Assembly (NCBI GenBank): GCA_030647325.1
Contig: JAUSJN010000061.1
Location: 1-45,131 of the forward strand
Reading direction: 5' to 3'
Source of the DNA: Nanobdellota archaeon
GTDB taxonomy: Archaea > Nanobdellota > Nanobdellia > Woesearchaeales > GW2011-AR9
DNA: 45,131 bases
Shown: positions 16,564 through 22,978 of the stretch, in pieces
How positions within the stretch are numbered: the stretch's first letter is position 1
Layout of the letters: every line of letters starts with the position of its first letter
The notes under the pieces: model-generated
Database searches by the model: none
Told to the model about the DNA's origin: nothing
What the model saw: only the letters and a program-made list of their open reading frames with translations
Made by a program: the position numbers and the translations under genes

Positions 16564-17496
16564 ATGGTTTCAGGACGTAGAGAATTAAAAGCGTGGTATG
16601 GCTTTCAACAAAATTATGAAAAAAAAGTAAAAGAAGCTGCTGCTTTTCTAGAGCAATTTTTACCTGACCATTTCAGCCCTCAATTTGGAATAACTCTTGG
16701 TTCTGGCTTAGGGGATCTAGCGGATGAGATCATGGCAGATGTGGTAATTCCGTATAAGGATATCCCTCACTTTCCGCAAACGACCGTTCCAGGACATGAA
16801 GGGACATTGATCTTTGGTGAACTGAAGGGTGTTCAATTAGCAGGCCTAAAAGGAAGAAAGCATTACTACGAAGTCGCTGACCTGCCATTTAATGTGGGCA
16901 TGCTGCAAGTGGTTTTCCCAGTACATGTCCTTGCCGAACTAGGTTTTAAGAATTATTTTGCCACTAACGCAGCTGGAGGATTGAATCAGGAATACAATAT
17001 CGGGGATATGATGGTGATCAGTTCCCATATCAATATGATGCCTAATGCTTTGCTGGGAAGGCAGCATGATTTCTCTCGGGTTGATGATGGCCAGCCAGTA
17101 TGGCGTTTTCAGCCCATGAATGGAGCATATGATCAAGAATGGAGTAATTTGCTTCTGAGCGCGGCGGGAATACATGGCCGACACATGCATCATGGGAAGT
17201 ATTTAGCAGTAACTGGGCCGACCTATGAAACTGAAGGAGAATGTCTTGCTTTCAGAGAAGGCATGGGTGCGGATGCGGTTGGCATGTCCACTGCTCCGGA
17301 AGTGATTGTCGCTCGGAATAGAGGGATGAAGTGCGTAGGGATGTCCTGCATCACCAATAAAATTGCTGCTGATGGAACTAATGCGACCAATCATGAAGAG
17401 GTAAAGGCAATCTTGGAATCATCAGAGGTGCGCAACAGGTTGACTAGCACCGTCGCTGATTTCTTTGCCTTGTATAGGGAAAGGAATAATGGATAA
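16564..17496 (+). CDS. Purine nucleoside phosphorylase (trimeric PNP family)
   Basis: 310 aa, cytosolic. Phosphorolysis of purine nucleosides to base plus ribose-1-phosphate. Motifs are GSGLG (46-50, phosphate), PGHEG (77-81), GRKHYYE (97-103), TNAAGG (134-139), GPTYETEGE (218-226) and VGMST (239-243). Asn265 in SCITN is the position that in trimeric PNPs selects 6-oxopurines, which argues for inosine/guanosine rather than methylthioadenosine. A GGAGGAG ribosome binding site precedes the ATG. A folded RNA candidate occupies the leader. Confidence 0.9.
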   Translation: MVSGRRELKAWYGFQQNYEKKVKEAAAFLEQFLPDHFSPQFGITLGSGLGDLADEIMADVVIPYKDIPHFPQTTVPGHEGTLIFGELKGVQLAGLKGRKHYYEVADLPFNVGMLQVVFPVHVLAELGFKNYFATNAAGGLNQEYNIGDMMVISSHINMMPNALLGRQHDFSRVDDGQPVWRFQPMNGAYDQEWSNLLLSAAGIHGRHMHHGKYLAVTGPTYETEGECLAFREGMGADAVGMSTAPEVIVARNRGMKCVGMSCITNKIAADGTNATNHEEVKAILESSEVRNRLTSTVADFFALYRERNNG

Positions 17497-17530
17497 ATAA
17501 TTTTATATATCTCTTCTTCTTTATCTTTTC

Positions 17531-18100
17531 ATGGGATTTTTTAGACGGTGGTCAGCGCTTACTATGTTAGTGATTTTTTTGCTTTTAATAGGTTGTGAGC
17601 AGACTCAATTACAACAGGCTGGATCTTTACCGGCGGTAGAAGTTGCTGAAGGTGAAGAAACAGATGGAACGATCCCGGTGGCAGAGCAAGCTCTTACTTC
17701 TTGTCAATATAACAGCGATTGTAAGGATAATCTGCTGTGCATCGACGGCAGCTGCAAGACCTTGGCCAGCCTGTATAAAACTGATTGTGATAATAAATGC
17801 ACCATCACTGCGGTGAGCGTCAAGACCAGCGACGGGGAGAAATATGATCTGGGCTTGGGGCAGGGAAGTTATACCGCTGCCGGGGCATTGGAATGGAAAT
17901 TGTTGAAGACGCCAGATTATTGCCAGGGAGAAAACCCGTTGGTGGCAGTTAATCTTATCAAGAAAACTACTGGCAAGGTGGTGGGCGAACAAATCTTGAC
18001 GTTACATGAAGGAGATACCAGCGAAGAAGTTACTCATCCGACCGTCAAGAGCGTGAAGTTCACCGCGACGTTAGCTGGGGTGACGGAGAATTGTTCTTAG
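17531..18100 (+). CDS. Secreted lipoprotein-like protein with a Cys-rich motif
   Basis: 189 aa. The N-terminal signal (FFRRWSALTMLVIFLLLIGC) ends in LIGC, a lipobox-like cleavage/acylation site with Cys22. A Cys knot follows, CQYNSDCKDNLLCIDGSCK (about 58-76), which recurs in similar form in the proteins at 11.5 kb and 25.9 kb. Further paired Cys occur at CDNKC and near the C-terminus, suggesting disulfides. The rest is beta-rich. Probably anchored outside the membrane; function is unknown. Confidence 0.75.
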   Translation: MGFFRRWSALTMLVIFLLLIGCEQTQLQQAGSLPAVEVAEGEETDGTIPVAEQALTSCQYNSDCKDNLLCIDGSCKTLASLYKTDCDNKCTITAVSVKTSDGEKYDLGLGQGSYTAAGALEWKLLKTPDYCQGENPLVAVNLIKKTTGKVVGEQILTLHEGDTSEEVTHPTVKSVKFTATLAGVTENCS

Positions 18101-18123
18101 AATTTTAATCAAATAATAAAAAG

Positions 18124-18395
18124 TGGCCCTACCGGGACTTTCACAGTTATCACGATTAGTTTAAGTGACTAAGCGAATGCAATGCAAGAAATGTGGAAAA
18201 TTACCACATTTCTGCACAGAAAACTGATCGTTGTCAGTTTTCTTGTGAGCGCAGTCGCTCCGCCTCTCAAGTGGCGTGACACTTGATTTGAACCCAGGAC
18301 CTCTGGCTTTCCAAGCAGGATTAATGGTATAGTTACGTTGAACCATTAACGGTCATATAAGACCAGCGCTCTAAACCAGGCTGAGCTATAGGGCC
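18124..18395 (-). tRNA. tRNA-Ile (UAU) with 47-nt anticodon-loop and 149-nt T-loop introns
   Basis: Acceptor GGCCCTA pairs with TAGGGCC, discriminator A. The D-stem is GCTC/GAGC. The anticodon stem CTGGT/GCCAG holds loop CTTATA...A, so the anticodon is UAU after a 47-nt intron. The T-stem CTGGG/CCCGG encloses TTCAAAT plus a 149-nt intron, leaving 76 nt in total. The T-loop intron aligns with that of tRNA-Tyr along its whole length except for a 61-nt hairpin doublet (18185-18245). A UAU anticodon is unusual, because most archaea read AUA with a modified CAU tRNA. Confidence 0.85.
18185..18245. repeat. Hairpin-doublet element, copy 1 (inside tRNA-Ile T-loop intron)
   Basis: 61 nt beginning CAAGAAA and ending TTTCTTG on both strands' inverse. 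Hairpin 1 is AGAAATGTGG/CCACATTTCT. The linker is GCAC. Hairpin 2 is AGAAAACTGA/TCAGTTTTCT with loop TCGTTG. It is missing from the otherwise collinear tRNA-Tyr intron, and a TG dinucleotide is duplicated at its edges. Two related copies are at 29862-29921 and 29932-29991. Confidence 0.75.
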
Positions 18396-18598
18396 AATTG
18401 TGATAGAATTACTTTTCTTTAAAAGGTTTGTTGTATTGTTTCTAGATCTGGATCATTTATCTTGGCATTAACAATTTACTTTAAAAGTTTTCTGGCTTTT
18501 TAAATCATTTTTAAAGAGAGTTAAAAATTCCTTTTCTCTACCCGGGAATTACTACAAACTTATATAAAGCAAAAAATAAGCTTTCTTCGTAGGTTTAC
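18396..18598 (+). promoter_or_regulatory. Promoter region of the NAD(P)HX dehydratase gene
   Basis: TTATATAAAG at 18560-18569 lies about 30 nt before the ATG at 18599, fitting a TATA box for a leaderless or very short-leader mRNA; no Shine-Dalgarno is visible. The remainder of the 200-nt gap, upstream of divergent tRNA-Ile, is A+T-rich and shows no other structure. Confidence 0.55.
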
Positions 18599-19462
18599 AT
18601 GAACTTTAATCAAGTTAAGAAATTAATGGACCGCAAGAAGACTTCCCGCTCTGGGGAAAATGGTCATGCCTTAGTGATTGGCGGTTCTGAAGAGAATGTA
18701 GGAGCAGTAGTTCTGGCCGGTCTGGCCGCCTTACGGGCAGGTTGTGACACCGCCACTGCCGCCGCACCGGAGAAGGTAGCCTGGGCCGTTCATCAATATA
18801 CTCCTGATCTGAAGACCTATAAAGTGAAAGGTACAAGTTTTAACATCAAAAATGCTAAAGAGATGGTGAAATATGCTGATAAGTTTGATGCGGTCCTGAT
18901 CGGGAACGGCGTCACCAGAAAAGCAGACAAGTTCTGCCAGTATTTTGTGCATAAGTCCCAAAAACTGAAAGTGATCGACTCCGATGCCTTGAGATCTCTT
19001 TCCTTTAAGGACTTCAACAACAGCATCATCACCCCAAATGAAACAGAACTGGAAGTGATGCTGGTTAACAGCAACAAGGAATTTCTGCTTCCCAAATTGA
19101 GAGAAGCCAACGCCAAGGAGAAGGCAGAGATATTGCAGGGAAATCTACGATACTTTTTACAGAACAACAATGTGTTGCTGGTTAAAGGCCCTACTGATCT
19201 GATCATCTCCGCCAATAAGATCAGCTTTAACCGAACCGGAAATCAAGGGATGACGAAAGGGGGCACAGGAGATATCCTTGCCGGCTTGTCGGCAGGATTC
19301 TTGGCGAAATCCAAGGACCTGTTCAAGAGTGCGGTCGCATCTTCATTTATCAATGGTTTTGTCGGCGATATGTTGTTAAAGAAAAAGAAAGGATATACCT
19401 TCCTTGCTTCTGACATTTTAGATGATTTAGGAAAGATTCAGAGAATACAGAAACAGAAATAA
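18599..19462 (+). CDS. nnrD: ADP/ATP-dependent NAD(P)H-hydrate dehydratase
   Basis: 287 aa of the ribokinase-like fold. It repairs hydrated NADH/NADPH in the cytosol. Conserved points are GHALVIGGSE (22-31), NETELEVM (147-154), KGPTDLI (196-202) and the anion-hole/catalytic GTGD at 222-225 within GNQGMTKGGTGD. Length matches the stand-alone dehydratase; no N-terminal NAD(P)HX epimerase domain is fused, unlike bacterial two-domain Nnr. It precedes a small membrane protein gene by 16 bp and may share its transcript. Confidence 0.9.
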   Translation: MNFNQVKKLMDRKKTSRSGENGHALVIGGSEENVGAVVLAGLAALRAGCDTATAAAPEKVAWAVHQYTPDLKTYKVKGTSFNIKNAKEMVKYADKFDAVLIGNGVTRKADKFCQYFVHKSQKLKVIDSDALRSLSFKDFNNSIITPNETELEVMLVNSNKEFLLPKLREANAKEKAEILQGNLRYFLQNNNVLLVKGPTDLIISANKISFNRTGNQGMTKGGTGDILAGLSAGFLAKSKDLFKSAVASSFINGFVGDMLLKKKKGYTFLASDILDDLGKIQRIQKQK

Positions 19463-19478
19463 AGATTGAGGTGAAAGT

Positions 19479-19688
19479 ATGGAATGCGGATGTTCGGATG
19501 CAATGTGCATGAAGTGCCATGGTATTAAGAAATTAGTATTAGGCGCTTTAGTTTTAGTCTGGGCTTTGTGGTTGCCAATGCTTGACTGGAGATTGGTCTT
19601 AGGTGGCTTGTTAGTTCTTGCCGGAGTCTTAAAATTAGTCAAACCCAGCTGCGGGCACTGTGATATGCCAGACAAAAAGAAGAAGTAA
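19479..19688 (+). CDS. Small two-helix membrane protein with terminal Cys clusters
   Basis: 69 aa. MECGCSDAMCMKCHG at the N-terminus and CGHCDM near the C-terminus flank two hydrophobic helices (about 17-37 and 40-57). The Cys/His pairs at both ends would lie on the same side of a hairpin and could bind a metal together. GAGGTGAAAGT before the ATG is a good ribosome binding site. It lies 16 bp downstream of nnrD. Function is unknown. Confidence 0.75.
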   Translation: MECGCSDAMCMKCHGIKKLVLGALVLVWALWLPMLDWRLVLGGLLVLAGVLKLVKPSCGHCDMPDKKKK

Positions 19689-19762
19689 TTTTTTTATTTA
19701 TTTTCTTTCATTTATTCTTGTGTATACAAAACTTTAAATATAAAAAGAGGTAAATAGAAGAT

Positions 19763-20029
19763 ATGTATACTGATCTGATGTATGGTTTTTACCAGCAGCC
19801 TTTTCATTTCCTGTTCTTGGTAGTGCTTCTTTCCCTGTGGGAATTAGCCTGGAAGGGTTTCGGTTTATGGCATTCTGCGCAGAACAAGCAGAAAGGCTGG
19901 TATATCGCGATGCTATTATTGAATACCGCCGGCCTATTGCCGATTATCTATCTCTGGTGGTTTAAGCCTAAATCTAAGCGGGAAACTCCCTTGAAGTCAG
20001 CGACTAAGTCGGTAAGGAAGAAAAGGTAG
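19763..20029 (+). CDS. Small membrane protein, DUF5652-like
   Basis: 88 aa. Two membrane helices (about 14-32 and 47-67) are separated by LWELAWKGFGLWHSAQNKQKGW, and the second helix ends IIYLWWF. A basic tail follows (KPKSKRETPLK...VRKKR). The WELxWKGxxLWxxAxNxQKGW pattern is what I recall for DUF5652 proteins common in archaea and candidate-phyla bacteria; the family name is from memory. Function is unknown. It is followed by the next gene after 1 bp. Confidence 0.72.
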   Translation: MYTDLMYGFYQQPFHFLFLVVLLSLWELAWKGFGLWHSAQNKQKGWYIAMLLLNTAGLLPIIYLWWFKPKSKRETPLKSATKSVRKKR

Positions 20030-20030
20030 T

Positions 20031-20252
20031 ATGCCCACTAAAGAATTCTATGAGAATTTATTGATTCAGTTAGGCGTAAGACACGAGGCCATCACTACAA
20101 AAACTGATGATTCAGATAATGTAGGTTATTTAGTAGCTTCATTACGACTACAGGAGCATGTTGGCGAAATAGTCGGTGTTCATGGTCCAGAGAAAGAAGA
20201 AGATAAATTAGGTGTAAGATACATTACTACTGTTTTCTATAAGCGGAGATAA
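20031..20252 (+). CDS. Small hypothetical protein
   Basis: 73 aa, no family recognised. Helix-strand pattern: EFYENLLIQLGV, then NVGYLVASLRLQEHVGEIVG and LGVRYITTVFYKR. Its start is 1 bp after the DUF5652-like gene, so the two are probably co-transcribed and perhaps translationally coupled. It converges with the ATP-grasp gene, the two stops being 9 bp apart. Confidence 0.65.
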   Translation: MPTKEFYENLLIQLGVRHEAITTKTDDSDNVGYLVASLRLQEHVGEIVGVHGPEKEEDKLGVRYITTVFYKRR

Positions 20253-20261
20253 ATACTATCA

Positions 20262-21344
20262 TCATTTCATCTCTTCGATCTCAACTTTTCCTTTCTTAGA
20301 ACGTACTGCGTATTCTTTCTGTTCGCTGAAGTGGCACATTCGGGTAACCCACTCAGGCAAGAGGATCCTTTCCCCACGGAAAAGCAGTTGAGTGATCACT
20401 TCCTGAGTAACTTCACCGGAACCGTCTGTTTCAAGTTCTTTCATGACTTTATCACTGACGGTCTTTTTTACCGCATTGACATGCTCTTCGGTCTTCTGGT
20501 GTAAGAAGCGCGCAATCTGGTCGGGAAGGTCAATGTTGGTCACTTCCATAAGCCCCTGTAAGCCCGGAGAAATGTTCGCTTCGATCACTAAAGGTCCGGT
20601 CGGCCCTTCCAATATATCTACTCCACAGATGTCTGCCTTGAGTGCTTTTGCAGTCGCTATAGCAAGATTAGCTATATCCCGGCTGAGTTGTACTGGGACT
20701 CCCTTTCCTCCGGCATGGATATTCGCTCTCTTTTCTTCGGTCTGCGCTTTCCGTTTCATGGCCGCTACCACTTTCTCACCTACCACTAATGCACGGATGT
20801 CCGTCCCGCTGGTATCGATGTATTCCTGGATGATGAAAGGCTGGTTGAGCGCTCCTAATGCGTCTAAGAGCGAGGAAGCAGAACTGATGGAGTCAGCAAA
20901 CATGACTCCTTTGCCCTGGGTCCCTTCTGGGAATTTCATCACGATAGGATAGTTGACTCTTTTCAGTAATTCTTTTGCAGTTTCTATGGTAGAAGAGAGA
21001 TAAGTCCTAGGCATGGGGATATTAAGCTGCTGCATGACCAGATGAGTAAGAAGTTTATTATGGACCGTGGTGAACGTACCGCTGGGGATGGGCATATAAC
21101 TGACTTTCCCTTCCAGCATGGAAGCGATAGAACAAAGAAGATTGGCATACCGGAACGACCCTTTTACGTATACGCAATCATAATTCTCTAAGGGTTTTCC
21201 TTCGTAAAAGATACCGCTTTCTTTTCCCAGGCGGATCTCGATTTTTTTTAATTCCAATGATCCTACCTGATCAAAGTACTTTTTCATGGCCTCGCTGGTC
21301 ATGAGCGAACTTTTGCTTCCTAAAGAGATAAGGGCTGCTTTCAT
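20262..21344 (-). CDS. RimK-like ATP-grasp ligase
   Basis: 360 aa. A divergent N-terminal domain (1-100) is followed by an ATP-grasp fold: LPRTYL-type preATP strand (NIPMPRTYLSS), YPIVMKFPEGTQGKGV (P-loop-like lid, about 132-147), FIIQEYIDTSGTDIRALVVG (adenine pocket and metal ligands) and VIEANISPGLQGL (metal-binding Asn). This is the RimK family, which adds amino acids, typically glutamate, to a protein or small-molecule carboxylate. It overlaps the upstream RimB-like protease gene by 4 bp, supporting a functional pair. The substrate is unknown. Confidence 0.85.
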   Translation of the reverse strand: MKAALISLGSKSSLMTSEAMKKYFDQVGSLELKKIEIRLGKESGIFYEGKPLENYDCVYVKGSFRYANLLCSIASMLEGKVSYMPIPSGTFTTVHNKLLTHLVMQQLNIPMPRTYLSSTIETAKELLKRVNYPIVMKFPEGTQGKGVMFADSISSASSLLDALGALNQPFIIQEYIDTSGTDIRALVVGEKVVAAMKRKAQTEEKRANIHAGGKGVPVQLSRDIANLAIATAKALKADICGVDILEGPTGPLVIEANISPGLQGLMEVTNIDLPDQIARFLHQKTEEHVNAVKKTVSDKVMKELETDGSGEVTQEVITQLLFRGERILLPEWVTRMCHFSEQKEYAVRSKKGKVEIEEMK

Positions 21345-21700
21345 CTTGTTTCTGCCTTTTTGAGAGGATCGATAAGAAAATTTCCTTTTTTGAGGATATT
21401 TTGCCCTAACAATATCCGGTAAGTCATGTGGCTGCGGTCAGCGAGGGTGAATTCTTCTTCCAGTTTTGTTCCTTTCAGGGTTATTTTGACCTTGATAGTC
21501 GGTCTTTTTTTTATGCCTGAAGCGGACCTGACTATTTTAGAACTTATCACTGGACCTAGCTGTAATTCACCAGCCAGGGCGTAATCGATAGAGGAGGAAG
21601 TAGCGCCGGTATCTACCCTGGCCAATACTTCTGCTTCCTTGCCTTTGCTTCCATGCACGGTGACATATTCGATCAATCCTAAAACGACACGTTCTTTCAT
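21341..21700 (-). CDS. RimB-like retropepsin-fold peptidase
   Basis: 119 aa. The active-site motif VDTGATSSSID (29-39) and the later RILLGQNIL strand match the small pepsin-like RimB/COG4067 family (formerly annotated as an ATP-dependent zinc protease), which trims glutamate chains made by RimK in bacteria. Its ATGA overlap with the RimK-like gene implies translational coupling and a ligase/hydrolase cycle on one target. A single Asp per chain implies a dimeric active site, as in retroviral proteases. Confidence 0.85.
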   Translation of the reverse strand: MKERVVLGLIEYVTVHGSKGKEAEVLARVDTGATSSSIDYALAGELQLGPVISSKIVRSASGIKKRPTIKVKITLKGTKLEEEFTLADRSHMTYRILLGQNILKKGNFLIDPLKKAETR

Positions 21701-21770
21701 GAGAATAGTATTGAATGTTTTTTTATAATACTTTTGCTTGAAATTAGCTTAACAGTTTTCAGAAATCTAT

Positions 21771-21878
21771 CAGAAAACAAAAAGTTTTCTGGAAGATTCC
21801 GGAAAATGGAAATTTTCCGTTATCCAAACGAAAAATAAGATTTTTCGGGGATTTCGGGAAATAGTTCTTCTATTTCCC
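21771..21878. repeat. Array of four GAAA/TTTC hairpins upstream of tRNA-Glu
   Basis: Four consecutive perfect hairpins: CAGAAAAC/GTTTTCTG (21771-21791), CGGAAAAT/ATTTTCCG (21800-21819), CGAAAAAT/ATTTTTCG (21829-21847) and GGGAAATAG/CTATTTCCC (21856-21878). The last may be extended by GATTT/AAATC. Each stem has a GAAA-type purine 5' strand and a TTTC-type 3' strand, like the doublet element, but loops differ. They end 40 bp before tRNA-Glu. Confidence 0.65.
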
Positions 21879-21918
21879 CAAAATCTTTTTAAAGCGTCTC
21901 TGGTTTTGCCAGATTAAT

Positions 21919-22021
21919 GCCCTGGTGGTGTAGATAATAGATCTATGATTTATTAGCACTTTCCGGACTATCATACTGCCCTTTCGAGGCGGTGACCCGG
22001 GTTCGAATCCCGGCCAGGGCA
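21919..22021 (+). tRNA. tRNA-Glu (UUC) with a D-loop intron
   Basis: Acceptor GCCCTGG pairs with CCAGGGC, discriminator A. The anticodon arm CTGCC-CTTTCGA-GGCGG is uninterrupted, anticodon UUC. The T-arm GGG-TTCGAAT-CCC is normal. The D-arm is too long: after GTGTAG come about 28 extra nt before TCCGGACTATCAT, which is the usual archaeal tRNA-Glu continuation. Removing them leaves 75 nt. An intron in the D-loop is rare; the exact splice sites are not fixed by the sequence alone. Confidence 0.85.
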
Positions 22022-22024
22022 CTT

Positions 22025-22927
22025 CTACCCATACACAAATAATAATTCATCAATGATCTCTTGGTCAATGATCCTGTCGCTGCCGATACAAGCTCCTTCT
22101 TTTTGGATGGTGTACGGCACTAATTCCGTCTGATGATACATCACGCTCTGCGAATTGTTGGTATGTCCAAAGCCAAAGGTGTGCAGGATCTCGTGAACTT
22201 CTACCGTGGTATGCCCGCAGCTGCCGATGTAAAAGCCGGAAGCACCATTGCCTGAAGTTTCAGAAAAACCATCAAGGCCGATCAAAGTTACTTTGGCTTT
22301 CTTTATCTTGAAACCTTCCAGCTTGGTGATCTGCGCCGTTCCGGCGGCATGAGAGCAGATTTCCTCAGATTCGTAAATAATTCCTTCTTCTTTGCGGATA
22401 TCTATTTTTTTAGAATAACAGTCCTTGATGAATTCACAGCTGAGCTCGATGTTGGCATCTTGGTCTACTTCTGCGAATTTTACTATGCCATCGGCCGCTT
22501 CTTCAATTTTTTCAAGAGCACGATTTATTTGCCCAACTTCATAATCGCCGCATTCGTCTTCATTCATGATTTGGTAAGTGATAGGCATATTTTCCCACCA
22601 GACCTTCTTTTGGCCATATAATTTTAAGTCTCGGGGAGTAATCTCTGTTTTTGCAGCTAACTCGCCGCTGTAATCAGAACAGGTGCAGAAAAAACTTTTA
22701 TCACTCTGATTGTATTCAAGCTTATCATTCTCTCCTCCTTGGACAAAGCTGCAGTAATCCTTGCAAAAATATATGGTGGTGTTGTCCGGGATGGGAGTCG
22801 CTGGCTCTGGAACTATTGTAGGATCTGTTTTATTTTCTTGAGAATTTGTTTCGTCTACAGCCGGAACGCAACCGTACAATAAGACCATCGCGACGGCAAC
22901 AAAAACAAAGGCATTTGTATATCTCAT
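22025..22927 (-). CDS. Secreted lipoprotein, matrixin-like zinc metallopeptidase
   Basis: 300 aa. A signal peptide with lipobox-like LLYGC (Cys20) is followed by a Thr/Pro-rich linker with spaced Cys. The catalytic zinc motif HEILHTFGFGH is at 245-255 (His245, Glu246, His249, His255), and the Met-turn SVMYH (Met263) lies 8 residues later, the metzincin pattern of matrixin-type peptidases. The preceding domain (VTLIGLDGF, GFYIGSCGHTTVEV) fits the metzincin N-subdomain. It is probably anchored on the cell surface and acts on extracellular proteins. It converges with tRNA-Glu. Confidence 0.85.
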   Translation of the reverse strand: MRYTNAFVFVAVAMVLLYGCVPAVDETNSQENKTDPTIVPEPATPIPDNTTIYFCKDYCSFVQGGENDKLEYNQSDKSFFCTCSDYSGELAAKTEITPRDLKLYGQKKVWWENMPITYQIMNEDECGDYEVGQINRALEKIEEAADGIVKFAEVDQDANIELSCEFIKDCYSKKIDIRKEEGIIYESEEICSHAAGTAQITKLEGFKIKKAKVTLIGLDGFSETSGNGASGFYIGSCGHTTVEVHEILHTFGFGHTNNSQSVMYHQTELVPYTIQKEGACIGSDRIIDQEIIDELLFVYG

Positions 22928-22978
22928 CTTTTTTACAATTAATGATTTTTTGGTATTTAAATCTGACTATTTAACCAG

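Noticed and set aside
18161-18346. Minus-strand open frame of 61 codons across the tRNA-Ile gene
   Set aside because: It lies inside the tRNA and its introns, with no ribosome binding site and protein-like composition lacking; the tRNA reading explains the sequence fully.
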